Assembly: GCA_964503045.1 (NCBI GenBank)
Contig: CAZCZI010000029.1
Span: 17,354-81,353 of the forward strand
Source: CAYZJR01 sp964503045
Lineage (GTDB): Bacteria; Cyanobacteriota; Vampirovibrionia; Obscuribacterales; Obscuribacteraceae
DNA: 64,000 bases
Direction of reading: 5' to 3'
Position numbers and translations under genes: made by a program. A model generated the notes under the pieces. The model was not told the DNA's origin, made no database searches, and saw only the letters and a list, made by a program, of their open reading frames with translations. Shown in pieces: positions 42,883 through 52,797 of this stretch. Position 1 is the first letter of the stretch, and the number at the start of each line of letters is the position of its first letter.

Positions 42883-44073
42883 ATGGCAACATCATTCAAC
42901 TACCCAAGACCTTCGTTCATTCAAAGATTGGCATCAATGTCCGACCCACGTTTTCAGGTCATTTCATCGAACGAGCCCTCAGTTCCAAAACGTCTGGTAC
43001 CACCACACGTAGAACGGCTCAAGCCATATCAGCCGGGACGCCCCCCGGAGCAACTGAAAAAAGAGCTTGGTATTGAGCGATTTATAAACATGGCATCCAA
43101 TGAAAACCCACTTGGTCCGCCACAAAGCGCTCTTGCAGCAATTCAAAACGCCCTGACTGATATCAATAGATATCCGGACATCGGCGGTACGAAACTCAGA
43201 GAATCACTGGCTTCTAAGTTCAATGTCCAAACCAACAATGTAGCCATAGGAAGTGGATCTGAAAGTATCATGGCTAACATCGTGCGGGCGTTTCTGCATG
43301 GTGATGACGAGGTTCTGACGTCACAAGGTACTTTCATTGGCCTCTATGTTCTAGTCAACGCCCAAGGCGTGAAACTGAATATGGTGCCGCTCAAAGATTA
43401 CCGCTTCGATCTCGATGCGATTGCCGAGGCCGTCAACGAGAAGACGAAGATCATTTACCTCTGCAATCCAAACAACCCAACGGGCACATCGTTTACTCGC
43501 GATGAGTTCGAAAGCTTCATCTGCCGCATTCCAGAACACGTTCTCGTGCTGCTCGATGAAGCATATTACGAGTTTTGCGCTGAAGATCCCGAATTCCCGG
43601 ATTCGATGAGCTACAGACTCGACAACGTTCTGACCTTGCGCACTTTTGCAAAGGCCTACGCTATGGCAGGTCTTCGCTTAGGTTATGGGTTGGGGCACGA
43701 ATACCTGATCGATTTCATCAATCGCATCAAACTCCCATTCGAGCCCAATATCGTCGCACAGCATGCAGGACTCGCCGCTCTTGCCGATGATGAGTTTCTC
43801 GCCAAAACTCTCGAAAATAACAAGCAAGGGATGGAATACCTTACCTCCGAGTTCGACAAGATGGGGCTTTACCGCATTCCATCGAAAACGAACTTCATCA
43901 TGGTTGAAACAAACAGCAAAGATCGCGTCTTAGAGGTACATGAGGGCCTCTTGAGACGAGGAATTGCCATTCGTCCCCTAATCGCTTTTGGCTTGCCGAC
44001 GTGCTTTAGAGTCACTGTTGGTCTGCCCGAAGAAAACGAACTGTTAGTGAAGGGATTGAAAGCGATCCTGTAG
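42883..44073 (+). CDS. hisC: histidinol-phosphate aminotransferase-like PLP enzyme
   Basis: A 396-residue class I/II aminotransferase. Visible motifs: ASNENPLGPP (about residues 69-78), NPNNPTG (phosphate/substrate loop), LLDEAYYEF (Asp binding the PLP ring nitrogen), the PLP lysine in FAKAYAMAGLRLGYG (Lys257), and FRVTVG near the end (carboxylate-binding Arg). It converts imidazole-acetol phosphate to histidinol phosphate; some relatives act on aromatic amino acids. The first 50 residues are an extension relative to the usual family start, so translation may begin at 42937. No other his gene is in the window, so the assignment to histidine rather than aromatic transamination is likely but not certain. 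Confidence 0.85.
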   Translation: MATSFNYPRPSFIQRLASMSDPRFQVISSNEPSVPKRLVPPHVERLKPYQPGRPPEQLKKELGIERFINMASNENPLGPPQSALAAIQNALTDINRYPDIGGTKLRESLASKFNVQTNNVAIGSGSESIMANIVRAFLHGDDEVLTSQGTFIGLYVLVNAQGVKLNMVPLKDYRFDLDAIAEAVNEKTKIIYLCNPNNPTGTSFTRDEFESFICRIPEHVLVLLDEAYYEFCAEDPEFPDSMSYRLDNVLTLRTFAKAYAMAGLRLGYGLGHEYLIDFINRIKLPFEPNIVAQHAGLAALADDEFLAKTLENNKQGMEYLTSEFDKMGLYRIPSKTNFIMVETNSKDRVLEVHEGLLRRGIAIRPLIAFGLPTCFRVTVGLPEENELLVKGLKAIL

Positions 44074-44121
44074 CAACAGAGTCGCTGCAAGCTCTTCAGC
44101 ACACCACCCACCACATTCGCT

Positions 44122-44153
44122 GCCGCATGCGATCTAAGACGATTGCATGCGGC
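44122..44153. terminator. hairpin between convergent genes
   Basis: GCCGCATGC (44122-44130) and GCATGCGGC (44145-44153) form a perfect 9-bp stem with a 14-nt loop. It lies between the end of hisC and the end of the leftward gene at 44228, so it may terminate both, though no long U-run follows. Confidence 0.5.
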
Positions 44154-44227
44154 GGTTGAGCTGTTTATTCTTAAAAGCCCAGCAGCTCGAAACTCTCATG
44201 AAAAGCCAATTTCGAGAGAAGTGCGCC

Positions 44228-44908
44228 CTAGTCCTTCAGAATTCCGGACGCATCCTCGAATACACTCATATTTGGGTCGTCCCAAATGTCGACAAGAGAC
44301 TTCACTTTCGAATATCCTGCGGGAATTGAAAACAGGCTCGCTTGAAGATCAGACTTTTTGTGCTCGACAGTGTCCAGTTCTTTTTGCACCAACTTGCCGT
44401 CTTTGTACGAGTAAACTCTCACTGGCACACCAAGGTTTTCCGGCAACCTGAGCCAAGAGAGCATCATATTGGAGAACTTCGAAGGTAGATTGATCTCCTT
44501 CGAAATCCAGATCCTCTGTGCTTTTCGGGGGTTCTTGTGATTGGGCACATAATAGACCGAACATTTGAGTCCGCCGATCCTCTCTTCTTCTCCGGTCAAT
44601 TGCGGTTTTCTGTTTATGTTGCTTACGTACTTTTCTTGCCACTCTTTGTGGGAGATTTGAATGAAATGTTTGGTCTTGGTGTTCCAAAACTTCGCATCGT
44701 AGCCCGGAGCCGTCATTGAAAAAGTTAGGCTTTCACCCGCCACCCTCATTCCAGAGGGACAAACACTAACCACTTGCCTGCCGGCAGGGCTCCGCTGTTC
44801 CAACACCCAACCCTTCGCTGCCAAGACGGGGTTGGCAAATAGACTAAGTGCAACGCTGAAAGCAATAGCAATGCATGGTGCGACCGTAACTTTTGAACGA
44901 CAAGACAT
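44228..44908 (-). CDS. exported protein of unknown function
   Basis: About 226 residues. A signal peptide (residues about 1-30, cleaved near VLAAK) precedes a beta-rich mature domain. The pattern YDAKFWNTKTKHFIQISHKEW, then GGLKCSVYYVPN and QRIWISKEINLP, recalls the LolA/DUF4412-like fold in which small exported proteins describe salt- or lipid-binding beta sheets; this is only a resemblance. The ATG at 44908 is chosen because it begins the signal peptide; the open frame extends 46 codons further. Divergent from the kinase gene at 44975. Confidence 0.5.
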   Translation of the reverse strand: MSCRSKVTVAPCIAIAFSVALSLFANPVLAAKGWVLEQRSPAGRQVVSVCPSGMRVAGESLTFSMTAPGYDAKFWNTKTKHFIQISHKEWQEKYVSNINRKPQLTGEEERIGGLKCSVYYVPNHKNPRKAQRIWISKEINLPSKFSNMMLSWLRLPENLGVPVRVYSYKDGKLVQKELDTVEHKKSDLQASLFSIPAGYSKVKSLVDIWDDPNMSVFEDASGILKD

Positions 44909-44974
44909 TTGGGTATACAAGGAGGTGATAAGAGCCAACAGTTGTTCATTATAGCCACCCCCCGGTAACCTGCT

Positions 44975-47134
44975 TTGCCTCCCACCGAAAACAAGTCGAA
45001 AGAGCCCGACACGCCTGTACTGGTTGAACGAGCCAAGCTCAAGCAAGAGGCCGAATCGAAAAGGATGACCGAGTCTTCATTGAAAGAGGGCTCGGAAACT
45101 GTTTCTTGCCAGGGCAAAGAAAGCGCCGGGGCATACACAATCCTCAATCGCCCGCCGGAAGTTCAAGAGGGCGGCGCCGAACAGATTGTAGGGCTCACTC
45201 TTAACAACCAGTACGCCATTCTGGAGCTCATCGGTCAGGGTGGAATGAGCGCCGTGTACAAGGCGAAAGAACTAAAGCTGGGCAAGCTAGTGGCTGTTAA
45301 GGTGATGTTGCCTCACGTTTTGTCGTCAAACGAGAAAACCAAGCAACGCTTCTTGCTCGAGGCTCGTGCAACCGCCAGTTTGAGCCATCCAAACATAGTT
45401 GCCATTCACAATTACGGCACTACGGAGACTTTTCCATACCTCGTAATGGATTACGTAGAGGGCGATTCCCTCTCCGATTGGATCCAAGAGCGTGGTGCGA
45501 TTCCAGTCAACCTTGCGATTCCTATTTTCATAAACATCGCAAACGCCATGGCTCATGCGCATAATCAAAATGTTCTGCACAGAGATCTCAAACCGAGCAA
45601 CGTTATGCTCGTACATACGCAAAACCAAAAAGACCTCGTAAAGCTCGTCGATTTCGGCATCGCCAAGATGCTCCCGCAAGAAGGCATGGAGTCGATGCAT
45701 CTGACCCAAACAGGCGAATTGTTTGGAAGTCCTCTGTACATGAGTCCGGAGCAATGCCGAGGTGAATCGCTCGATGTGCGCTCAGACATCTACGCAATGG
45801 GATGTTTGATGTATGAAGTGCTGTCCGGTCAACCGCCTTTGAGAGGCAACTCAGTCTCAGCCACCATCCTCAAACAGCTGAGCGAAACGCCAGAACCCTT
45901 TGAAGCGCTAAACAAAAACCTGCACATTCCCCACAGGCTCGAAGCCATTGTTTTCAAAGCATTGGCAAAATCACCCGGACAGCGCCAACAATCGATGACC
46001 GAGTTGAGGGACGAGCTCGAGGAGTTCAACCTTTCGAGTTCGGGTAATGTGCTGGGTGGACTTTGGTCGCGAGCACAGGTCTTAGCGCTGAGGGTCAGCC
46101 CACTTGCAAAACGAGAACAGTATTTGTTGTGGACTGTATGCTGTTTAGCAGTTATCGTGTTTGCAATTTTCGCTGTCGTAGTACACAGAGTTCAATCATT
46201 TGCATCCGCACCACCTGTGGTGAATCAACCCGACCCGAGATTTTCAGTGCAGCAGAAGACACAAAAGGGTGACCTCTCCCAAGAACCGATGCTCGCAATC
46301 TTTGCCAAAAAGAAGATTGCTGAACGATTGCAGGTCCTATACGACCCAAGCAAAGCGACAACCGAGCCCGAACGTGCGGAGATGTGGAAAAGACTGGCCG
46401 ATCAGCTTGCGAACAATCGATCATACGACGAAGCCGCCGTTAATTACACAAACTATTACAACTATCTTCTGAGAGTGGATGGACCAACTCAAGCAAACAC
46501 GATGTTGGCGTTGCGAGCCCTGGCACTTTCTCTTTTCCAAGCCGGCAAGGAAGAACAGGCGCTAGCCCGATTCAATGAGCTGGCCAGACTTATGCCACAC
46601 GAAGATGATGTTCTCGATCGTTACTTGCCCTGTGCATTAGAGCGAGCAAAAATCATGTACAAGCTGGGGCACTATACGGAAGCCATACCAGCCTTCGAAG
46701 AGATCGTCAGTTGGATGACCGCCAGACCCCCGAAGGTCTCTATGCGCACGCCTCAATATGCAGCTTGTGTTGCGCGGTTGGCTGACTGCTATCGGCTAGT
46801 AAAGAATTACGGACAAGCAGAGAAGTGGTATCGCGTCGCAGATGACGCATGGGCAAAGGCGGAGTTCAGCAAGTCGGATGAACGACGAGTAGCTTGCCGC
46901 TACTACATTGCCGCTTGTCTTTTGGCGCAGGACAAATTGCCAGAGGCCGCGGAGCAGTTTGAAGACGCGGTGCCACGAATGAGGGCGGTGTTTGGAAATC
47001 GAGATCCTCTGTGCGGCATTGCATTGAAGCAACAAGCCAATGCTCTGTGGCGCACAGGAAAGTATTGGGATTCTGCTCAATCCGCATGGGCAGCCGAAGA
47101 GCTTCGCACCAAGTATGGTGCCACATCAGACTAG
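44975..47134 (+). CDS. Ser/Thr protein kinase with C-terminal TPR region
   Basis: A protein of up to 719 residues. The kinase domain (about 80-355) is intact: GQGGMSAVY (87-95), K109, HRDLKPSN (202-209), DFG (227-229) and SPEQ. A transmembrane helix (about 384-405) is followed by TPR-type repeats (for example ANNRSYDEAAVNYTNYYNYL and KLGHYTEAIPAFEEIV). Same layout as the 15142-18123 kinase. The start is uncertain: the TTG at 44975 is limited by a stop 7 nt upstream, and an ATG at 45065 also has an AAAAGG nearby. Target unknown. Confidence 0.9.
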   Translation: MPPTENKSKEPDTPVLVERAKLKQEAESKRMTESSLKEGSETVSCQGKESAGAYTILNRPPEVQEGGAEQIVGLTLNNQYAILELIGQGGMSAVYKAKELKLGKLVAVKVMLPHVLSSNEKTKQRFLLEARATASLSHPNIVAIHNYGTTETFPYLVMDYVEGDSLSDWIQERGAIPVNLAIPIFINIANAMAHAHNQNVLHRDLKPSNVMLVHTQNQKDLVKLVDFGIAKMLPQEGMESMHLTQTGELFGSPLYMSPEQCRGESLDVRSDIYAMGCLMYEVLSGQPPLRGNSVSATILKQLSETPEPFEALNKNLHIPHRLEAIVFKALAKSPGQRQQSMTELRDELEEFNLSSSGNVLGGLWSRAQVLALRVSPLAKREQYLLWTVCCLAVIVFAIFAVVVHRVQSFASAPPVVNQPDPRFSVQQKTQKGDLSQEPMLAIFAKKKIAERLQVLYDPSKATTEPERAEMWKRLADQLANNRSYDEAAVNYTNYYNYLLRVDGPTQANTMLALRALALSLFQAGKEEQALARFNELARLMPHEDDVLDRYLPCALERAKIMYKLGHYTEAIPAFEEIVSWMTARPPKVSMRTPQYAACVARLADCYRLVKNYGQAEKWYRVADDAWAKAEFSKSDERRVACRYYIAACLLAQDKLPEAAEQFEDAVPRMRAVFGNRDPLCGIALKQQANALWRTGKYWDSAQSAWAAEELRTKYGATSD

Positions 47135-47159
47135 TTCGAATCAATACGAATTCGATTGA

Positions 47160-48737
47160 TTAAAACGAAGATCTAAACGGAGCAACGGGCATTCCGTCAG
47201 CACCGTAAAGATTGCACAGTGGATGGTTGGCCCATGCATAACGCACCATGGCCGGGTGTGGAATTGTGTCGTTCCAGACTTTGACACTGCCGCCTTCAAT
47301 CTCTGCTTTTGCCCAGACGAACTTGCGATCCGGCCCGGCAATTGCAAAACCCTTTATCTGATCGCCTTTTACGGCCAAACCCCGATCGGCATTTCGGAAG
47401 AAAACTCGAATCTCCTTTCCGTCAATCGTCTGTGAGTCGAAGATCGGCGCCTTGTACTGCACTGGCTTGTTGTATTGCGTAGCCAAAACGATGCGAGCCA
47501 ATCGGTCTGCAATCAGCCTCTTATCGGTGAAATGCCAGTCCATCATCTCGGGGTCGGCAGCATCAATTGCAATGGCCATTTGTGCACCAGGTACTAGACA
47601 AGCCTTTGCTTGCGCCTCTCTCAAAGCGGCAATTCCACTTTCAGACGGCTGTGCATCAGGTTTGGATGCAGGTCCTAGTTGAACGAAGCAAAAGGGCATG
47701 TTTTCCTGTCCCCAAAGCTTGCGGTAGTCGCGAATGAGAGCCGGGAAGTAGAGCTGATACTTGGAGGCCTCTCCAACATTGCTTTCACCTTGATACCAGA
47801 GAATGCCCTTCACTGAATATCCGACAATCGGCGCCACATATGAGTTGAATACGGAAGACGCCGGCAGCCCTTTGCTCGCGGAGCTTGGTTCGTACAGATT
47901 CTTCGGCGGTGTTGGCGCAGCTTCCACCTTTTCTCCGGACTGAGCTCTCATCTTCCATTTCGTCATTTTTTCGAGAAACTCGTCACGAGAAGTAACGTAT
48001 TGCTGATGTGCAAGTTCAGAACGTTCGAGTTCTTTCTTTCCTTCAGCCAATGATTCGAGGCTGCGCTTAGTCATCCAAGATTCAATGCGAGAGTGCGGGC
48101 AGGCGCACATGATGACGCCGACAGGAACCTTCAACTCCTTCTCGAGTTTTTGAGCAAAGAAGTATCCAATTGCCGAGAATTGGCGAGCCGTAAGACCGCT
48201 CGATATTTCCCAAAACGCGTTGTTGTCGCTTTGTGTCGCGTAAGTAGGTTCGCCGCTAATGAAGCAAAGTCGCACATTGGGGTTAGGCTTCGCATTGGCG
48301 AGTTCTTCTTCTCCACCCTCGACAGTCGAGACGTTGAGAGCCATGTTCGATTGCCCGGAGCACAACCAAACTTCTCCGACCATGACGTTTTTCACAGTCT
48401 TGGTTTGCTTGTGTCCGGCTACGATCAGTTCATATGGTCCACCGGCAGGTTGCGGACTGAGAGTCAGTTTCCATCGCCCTTTGGCGTCAGCCACACCAGC
48501 CGCTTGTTGGGTGCCGAGGCGAATGCCAATAGTCTCGTTGGGATCAGCAGTGCCCCAAACCGTCACCGGCTTGTCGCGTTGAACAACCATATTGTTGCTG
48601 AAGATATTCGGCAACTTAGGATCGGCAAACGCAGGCTGCGATGCGCTTACACTCAGGACGGCCGAGGCGGCAATCGAAATTACCGAAAGCACCAAATTTT
48701 TGGCCTTGGGCAATGATTTAAAACAGCGGTCTATCAA
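47160..48737 (-). CDS. sialate O-acetylesterase-like carbohydrate esterase
   Basis: A 525-residue exported SASA-family esterase. A signal peptide covers about residues 12-38. The start of the mature protein, LPNIFSNNMVVQRDKPVTVWG, is typical of the family. The nucleophile is Ser130 in GQSNM, a second box is LWYQGESN (about residues 315-322), and DWHFTDKRLIADRLA supplies the Asp/His part of the site. It removes O-acetyl groups from sialic acid or other glycans. Translation begins at a TTG overlapping the TGA of the upstream SGNH gene (TTGA), with GGAAGG upstream, so the two are coupled. Confidence 0.85.
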   Translation of the reverse strand: MIDRCFKSLPKAKNLVLSVISIAASAVLSVSASQPAFADPKLPNIFSNNMVVQRDKPVTVWGTADPNETIGIRLGTQQAAGVADAKGRWKLTLSPQPAGGPYELIVAGHKQTKTVKNVMVGEVWLCSGQSNMALNVSTVEGGEEELANAKPNPNVRLCFISGEPTYATQSDNNAFWEISSGLTARQFSAIGYFFAQKLEKELKVPVGVIMCACPHSRIESWMTKRSLESLAEGKKELERSELAHQQYVTSRDEFLEKMTKWKMRAQSGEKVEAAPTPPKNLYEPSSASKGLPASSVFNSYVAPIVGYSVKGILWYQGESNVGEASKYQLYFPALIRDYRKLWGQENMPFCFVQLGPASKPDAQPSESGIAALREAQAKACLVPGAQMAIAIDAADPEMMDWHFTDKRLIADRLARIVLATQYNKPVQYKAPIFDSQTIDGKEIRVFFRNADRGLAVKGDQIKGFAIAGPDRKFVWAKAEIEGGSVKVWNDTIPHPAMVRYAWANHPLCNLYGADGMPVAPFRSSF

Positions 48738-49921
48738 CGTTCTTGTCCTTCCATTGGCTCAATCAAATCCCATTCATGCAAACTTTCAAGTAACTGTTTT
48801 GCCACAAGTTTGTGTCCGTCTTGTGAGAAATGCACCTGCACAAACAGCTTTTTATCCGCGTCGCAAACGGCAGCGAAATCCTTCGACAAATCAAGGTAGC
48901 CGAACTGGTCTAGAGCAGCCTGCCTTTTGATATGAGCTGCCTGGGTGGCAAAGACAGGATCTTCAATTGTCTTGGGGAACATCATTACGGCAAACTTTCC
49001 ATGCTCTTTCGCGCATTCCTGATTGATATTTTTAATTAGTTCCAACATCACCAAAAAAGCATTCGGATACTCATAGGTCGGTTTAGGATGCGCTGGAATT
49101 CCTGCTTTGAAGCCATTTCTGATTGTTCTGTAGAGTGGTTCATTGACGCCCAGGTATAGATCTGTCTGCATCATCACGCCAAAAATTCGGCTGTTGCGCC
49201 TTAGAAAGTCAAGCACTGCATTTGGTGCCAACCTAGGCTTCTCGACCTGGAGAATCGAATCGTCTTGACGTAAAGCCTTGTGTTCGTCGAGATAAAAGTA
49301 TGGTCGCGGGTCATTGAATTTCTTGGATGGGTCGCGAACGCTGTCATAAGCATCGTGGCGGTTGTACAAATACACCGTCAGGTCGGGCTTGTATTGCAAG
49401 ACCGTATTGCGCACCTTCACCAATTGCTGTCCCGTCGAGTAGCTTGCGCAGGCAAAATTGAGAACCTCAAACCGCCCGGGATACTTGGCGTTCAAGAGGT
49501 CTTGCAACTGGCGCGCGTAGGTCTTCCCGAGCGAGACTTGCAGCCCCTCGGTCGCAGAATCGCCAATTAGCGCAATCCTCTTTACTCCAGCCGGCTTGGC
49601 GATTGTGTGTTCGATATCACGTTCGCCGACGCTGTTGAACTTGTCGTCAGAATAGCCTTCCATCCGCCAGGTGACGCGCTTGCCTGGAATGTGCACCATT
49701 CCCATAGTCGGGTCAGGTTGCAGATACTCCTGCTGCCCCGCATTAGCTGATGCAAGGAAGAGTTCGACAACTATGATTACGGCGAGGGGAAGCAATGTAA
49801 GTTCCAACGCCAGCATAATCGGGCTTCGCTTGCCGAATTGCTTCTCGGAAGGCAGCCTAAGCTGATCCTGCTTGAGGTTACCTTTGTAAGAGGCATCATT
49901 TTGTTGTAAGGCAGTGCTCAT
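48734..49921 (-). CDS. membrane-anchored SGNH hydrolase-like protein
   Basis: A 395-residue protein. A hydrophobic helix (about 34-58) anchors it, the rest being periplasmic. The SGNH/GDSL fold is shown by IALIGDSATEG (Ser122), NFACASYSTGQQL (Gly and Asn blocks) and HFSQDGHKL (Asp/His). Such proteins, like AlgX/AlgJ or OatA-type partners, act with MBOAT enzymes to put acetyl groups onto exported polysaccharides; an esterase role is the alternative. It starts 7 bp after the MBOAT gene and its stop overlaps the esterase start, so all three are one operon. Confidence 0.8.
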   Translation of the reverse strand: MSTALQQNDASYKGNLKQDQLRLPSEKQFGKRSPIMLALELTLLPLAVIIVVELFLASANAGQQEYLQPDPTMGMVHIPGKRVTWRMEGYSDDKFNSVGERDIEHTIAKPAGVKRIALIGDSATEGLQVSLGKTYARQLQDLLNAKYPGRFEVLNFACASYSTGQQLVKVRNTVLQYKPDLTVYLYNRHDAYDSVRDPSKKFNDPRPYFYLDEHKALRQDDSILQVEKPRLAPNAVLDFLRRNSRIFGVMMQTDLYLGVNEPLYRTIRNGFKAGIPAHPKPTYEYPNAFLVMLELIKNINQECAKEHGKFAVMMFPKTIEDPVFATQAAHIKRQAALDQFGYLDLSKDFAAVCDADKKLFVQVHFSQDGHKLVAKQLLESLHEWDLIEPMEGQER

Positions 49922-49928
49922 TGCGGCC

Positions 49929-51434
49929 TCAAAACTGGAAGTAAATGAAAGGGGTGACTTGTCCCGGTGCCAAACCGAGAATGACTAGCGAACATGTGGT
50001 GTATAGCGCCACTTGTGCCGGCAAGGAATTTGCATACCAAGATCGAATTGGCGCCCACAAAGAAGCTTCCCGCACCGTATCCGGTGCAGCCCCGGGTGTT
50101 GATCGTGGATTCACAATTGGTCGCGCTTTACTGCTCAACCACAAACAGGTCAAATATGCAGGCATGGACACCATGAGGGTTGACGTCAATACCATGCTCA
50201 CAATCTGAGTGCTTGGAGCCAAAACGAACAAACGTGACGCCATCTCCAGCGCATGCGGAATATCATCTGAGCGAAACAGCAGTCCAGCAAAAGTCAGGAA
50301 GATCCAGGTGGTGAAAACTCCAGCACAGTGCCAGGCCGCGCTCGGTCGAAGCTTGTTCAAAACAGGTGTGCGCCCGACAAATTCCTGCCAATCTTTTGTT
50401 ATTACCAAGCCGAGTCCGTGAAAGGCCCCCCAAATGACATAGTGCCAAGCCGCACCGTGCCACAATCCACCGAGCACCATGGTCAGCATCAAATTGAATC
50501 GTTGGCGCCACGGGCCGACGCGCGAACCGCCAAGTGGAATGAAAAGATAGTCTCTGAGCCAACTCGTAAGAGACATGTGCCAACGCCGCCAGAAGTCTGA
50601 CAGGTTAGATGACAAAAACGGCCAATTGAAATTCTCCGGCACCTTGTAGCCTAGAAGCAGCGCCGAGCCGCGACCGATATCAGTGTAGCCGGAGAAGTCG
50701 AAAAATATTTGCAAGGTGAAGGCAGGAACTACAATCCATGCATCGAGGGTGCCTAATCCTTGGGGGTTTGCAAAGCCTGCATTTACGATTCTGCCAATGT
50801 TATCGCCGAGTGCGATTTTCTTGAACAGTCCTTGCAACACCAGCGCCATTCCTCGATGAAAGTAATCGGCGCGGAAAGCATCGTCGCCACTCAGCTGTTG
50901 CATAAAGTCCTGGTATCGCTTGATTGGTCCTGCGATCTGAGATGGAAAAAAAGCGGCGAACAATGCAAAGTTTCTAAAATTGGAAATCGGCTTGCTGCCT
51001 CGATAAATATCCACAATGTAGTGGATGAATTCGAAGGTAAAAAAGGAGATACCGAGCGGAAGAAGAATGTTGAGAGTTATTGGGTTAAGAACGACCGGCA
51101 CAGATAGCCAGGTCTTGAGACAAGACCAAAAGCCGAAAAACGACTCCAACAGGAAGTTGGCGTATTTATAGAAACAGAGACAGCCGAGATTGAAGATCAA
51201 ACCGCCGACAAGCACTCGCTTCTTGTGATTGTCGAAACGATCGATAGCAATGCCGATGAAATAGTTACAAACGGTCAAAGCTAAGATGAGCAGCCCATAA
51301 GCTGGAATCCAGCTCATGTAAAAGACGTAACTTGCCACCAAAAGCAGGTTGAGCCGCAACCACTTTGGACCAAGCCAATAGAGCGCGACGACAACGGGAA
51401 GAAAGAGTAAGTACGTGAAGCTGTTAAACAGCAC
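49929..51434 (-). CDS. MBOAT family O-acyltransferase (AlgI-like)
   Basis: A 501-residue membrane protein with about ten hydrophobic segments. The MBOAT signature is clear in SLTSWLRDYLFIPLGGSR and GGLWHGAAWHYVIWGAFHG, where the conserved catalytic His lies in WHG. AlgI-like enzymes pass acyl groups (usually acetyl) across the membrane to a periplasmic partner that modifies a polysaccharide. Translation begins at a GTG. It is the first gene of the leftward acylation operon with the SGNH protein and a sialate-type esterase. Confidence 0.9.
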   Translation of the reverse strand: MLFNSFTYLLFLPVVVALYWLGPKWLRLNLLLVASYVFYMSWIPAYGLLILALTVCNYFIGIAIDRFDNHKKRVLVGGLIFNLGCLCFYKYANFLLESFFGFWSCLKTWLSVPVVLNPITLNILLPLGISFFTFEFIHYIVDIYRGSKPISNFRNFALFAAFFPSQIAGPIKRYQDFMQQLSGDDAFRADYFHRGMALVLQGLFKKIALGDNIGRIVNAGFANPQGLGTLDAWIVVPAFTLQIFFDFSGYTDIGRGSALLLGYKVPENFNWPFLSSNLSDFWRRWHMSLTSWLRDYLFIPLGGSRVGPWRQRFNLMLTMVLGGLWHGAAWHYVIWGAFHGLGLVITKDWQEFVGRTPVLNKLRPSAAWHCAGVFTTWIFLTFAGLLFRSDDIPHALEMASRLFVLAPSTQIVSMVLTSTLMVSMPAYLTCLWLSSKARPIVNPRSTPGAAPDTVREASLWAPIRSWYANSLPAQVALYTTCSLVILGLAPGQVTPFIYFQF

Positions 51435-51607
51435 TGCGCGTTACCTATATCTGGTATTGGAATCACCCAGAAATCAAGTGCGCCCGATGATAACACCTTA
51501 CAAGCTGCAAGACCTTGGATACAGCTCAGTTTGCGTATCAAGAAGTTAATTACGCGGCTAAGTTAAAACCTGCGTCAGATTCATGGTATGGCTCATTACC
51601 TGAGGCT

Positions 51608-52732
51608 TTAGAGGTTGCCCCGAGCAGCTTGCTCTCGTTCGATGGATTCGAACAAAGCCTTGAAATTGCCCTTTCCGAACCCTTTGGCACCTTTTCTTTG
51701 AATAACTTCAAAAAACAAGGTCGGTCGGTCCTGGACAGGTTTAGTGAATATTTGCAGCAGATATCCTTCCGACTCGCGATCCACCAAAATTCCTAGTTTC
51801 GCCAGCTCTTCAATATCTTCATCAATTTCGCCGACTCTTTCAGGCAATGCATCGTAATACGAGCGTGGAACCGTCAAAAACTCAATGCCTTGTTTGTGCA
51901 GTTTACCCACCGTGTCGATGATGTCGCGAGTGGCAATGGCAATGTGCTGCACGCCAGGCGCGAGATAGTAGTCGAGGTACTCTTGAATCTGTGATTTGCG
52001 TCGCCCTTCAGCCGGCTCGTTAATAGGCATTTTCACGGAGCCGCTCTTGTTTGCCATCACCTTTGATACCAGAGCCGAGTACTGCGTGCTGATGTCGCTG
52101 GCATCAAAATATTGGTAGACGTAGAATCCAAAAACCTTTTTGTAAAACTCGACCCAGTCTTCCATTTTGGCGACTTCAACGTTGCCCACGACGTGATCGA
52201 TTGCAGCCAATCCAACGTTGAAACTGGATTTCTTCGCCAATGACTTAAAGCCAGGCGCAAATGCTTTGTAATCTTTGCGTTCGACGAACGTATGAATCGT
52301 TTCTCCATATGTATAAATTGAAGCGCTCTTGTAGACTCCATTTTCATCTTCCAAGACCTTCAACTCTTGCGCGCTCTTAGCACCTCTGGCGATGGCAGTG
52401 TCATACGCTTTCTTTGCATCTCGGACTTTGAGACCAATCGTTTTTACACCATCACCGTGTTGATGTACATGTTCGGCGATTTCGTGCTCTGCCAGCAGAG
52501 AGCCGGTCAGAACGAGATAAACGTGATCTTGCTTCAGAACATAGGAAACTCGATCTCGTTCGCCGGTTTCTAAACCGCGATAACCGACCAAGTCAAACCC
52601 GAAACCACGATGGTAGTAGTAGGCTGCCTGCAGCGCGTTGCCTACATAAAACTCGATGTGATCGAAACCATCGATTGCAATTTCTTCAACGGCGGCTGAC
52701 TCAGCCGGCCGCTCCATTGTCTCCTTGACCAT
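51608..52732 (-). CDS. hppD: 4-hydroxyphenylpyruvate dioxygenase
   Basis: A 374-residue non-haem Fe(II) enzyme of normal length. Two VOC halves are present: FDHIEFYVGNA at the N-terminus and AIDHVVGNV in the middle. The three iron ligands are seen in AIDHVVGNV (His), GVQHIAIATRD (His) and LFFEVIQRKG (Glu). It converts 4-hydroxyphenylpyruvate to homogentisate in tyrosine degradation and in tocopherol or plastoquinone routes. No homogentisate enzyme is adjacent. Start ATG follows GAGGGTG. Confidence 0.93.
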   Translation of the reverse strand: MVKETMERPAESAAVEEIAIDGFDHIEFYVGNALQAAYYYHRGFGFDLVGYRGLETGERDRVSYVLKQDHVYLVLTGSLLAEHEIAEHVHQHGDGVKTIGLKVRDAKKAYDTAIARGAKSAQELKVLEDENGVYKSASIYTYGETIHTFVERKDYKAFAPGFKSLAKKSSFNVGLAAIDHVVGNVEVAKMEDWVEFYKKVFGFYVYQYFDASDISTQYSALVSKVMANKSGSVKMPINEPAEGRRKSQIQEYLDYYLAPGVQHIAIATRDIIDTVGKLHKQGIEFLTVPRSYYDALPERVGEIDEDIEELAKLGILVDRESEGYLLQIFTKPVQDRPTLFFEVIQRKGAKGFGKGNFKALFESIEREQAARGNL

Positions 52733-52797
52733 TGGCGCACCCTCTCAAAGCATTCTGCACGCCTAATTGTACGACAGTTTGGACTGTGGCAACAGCA

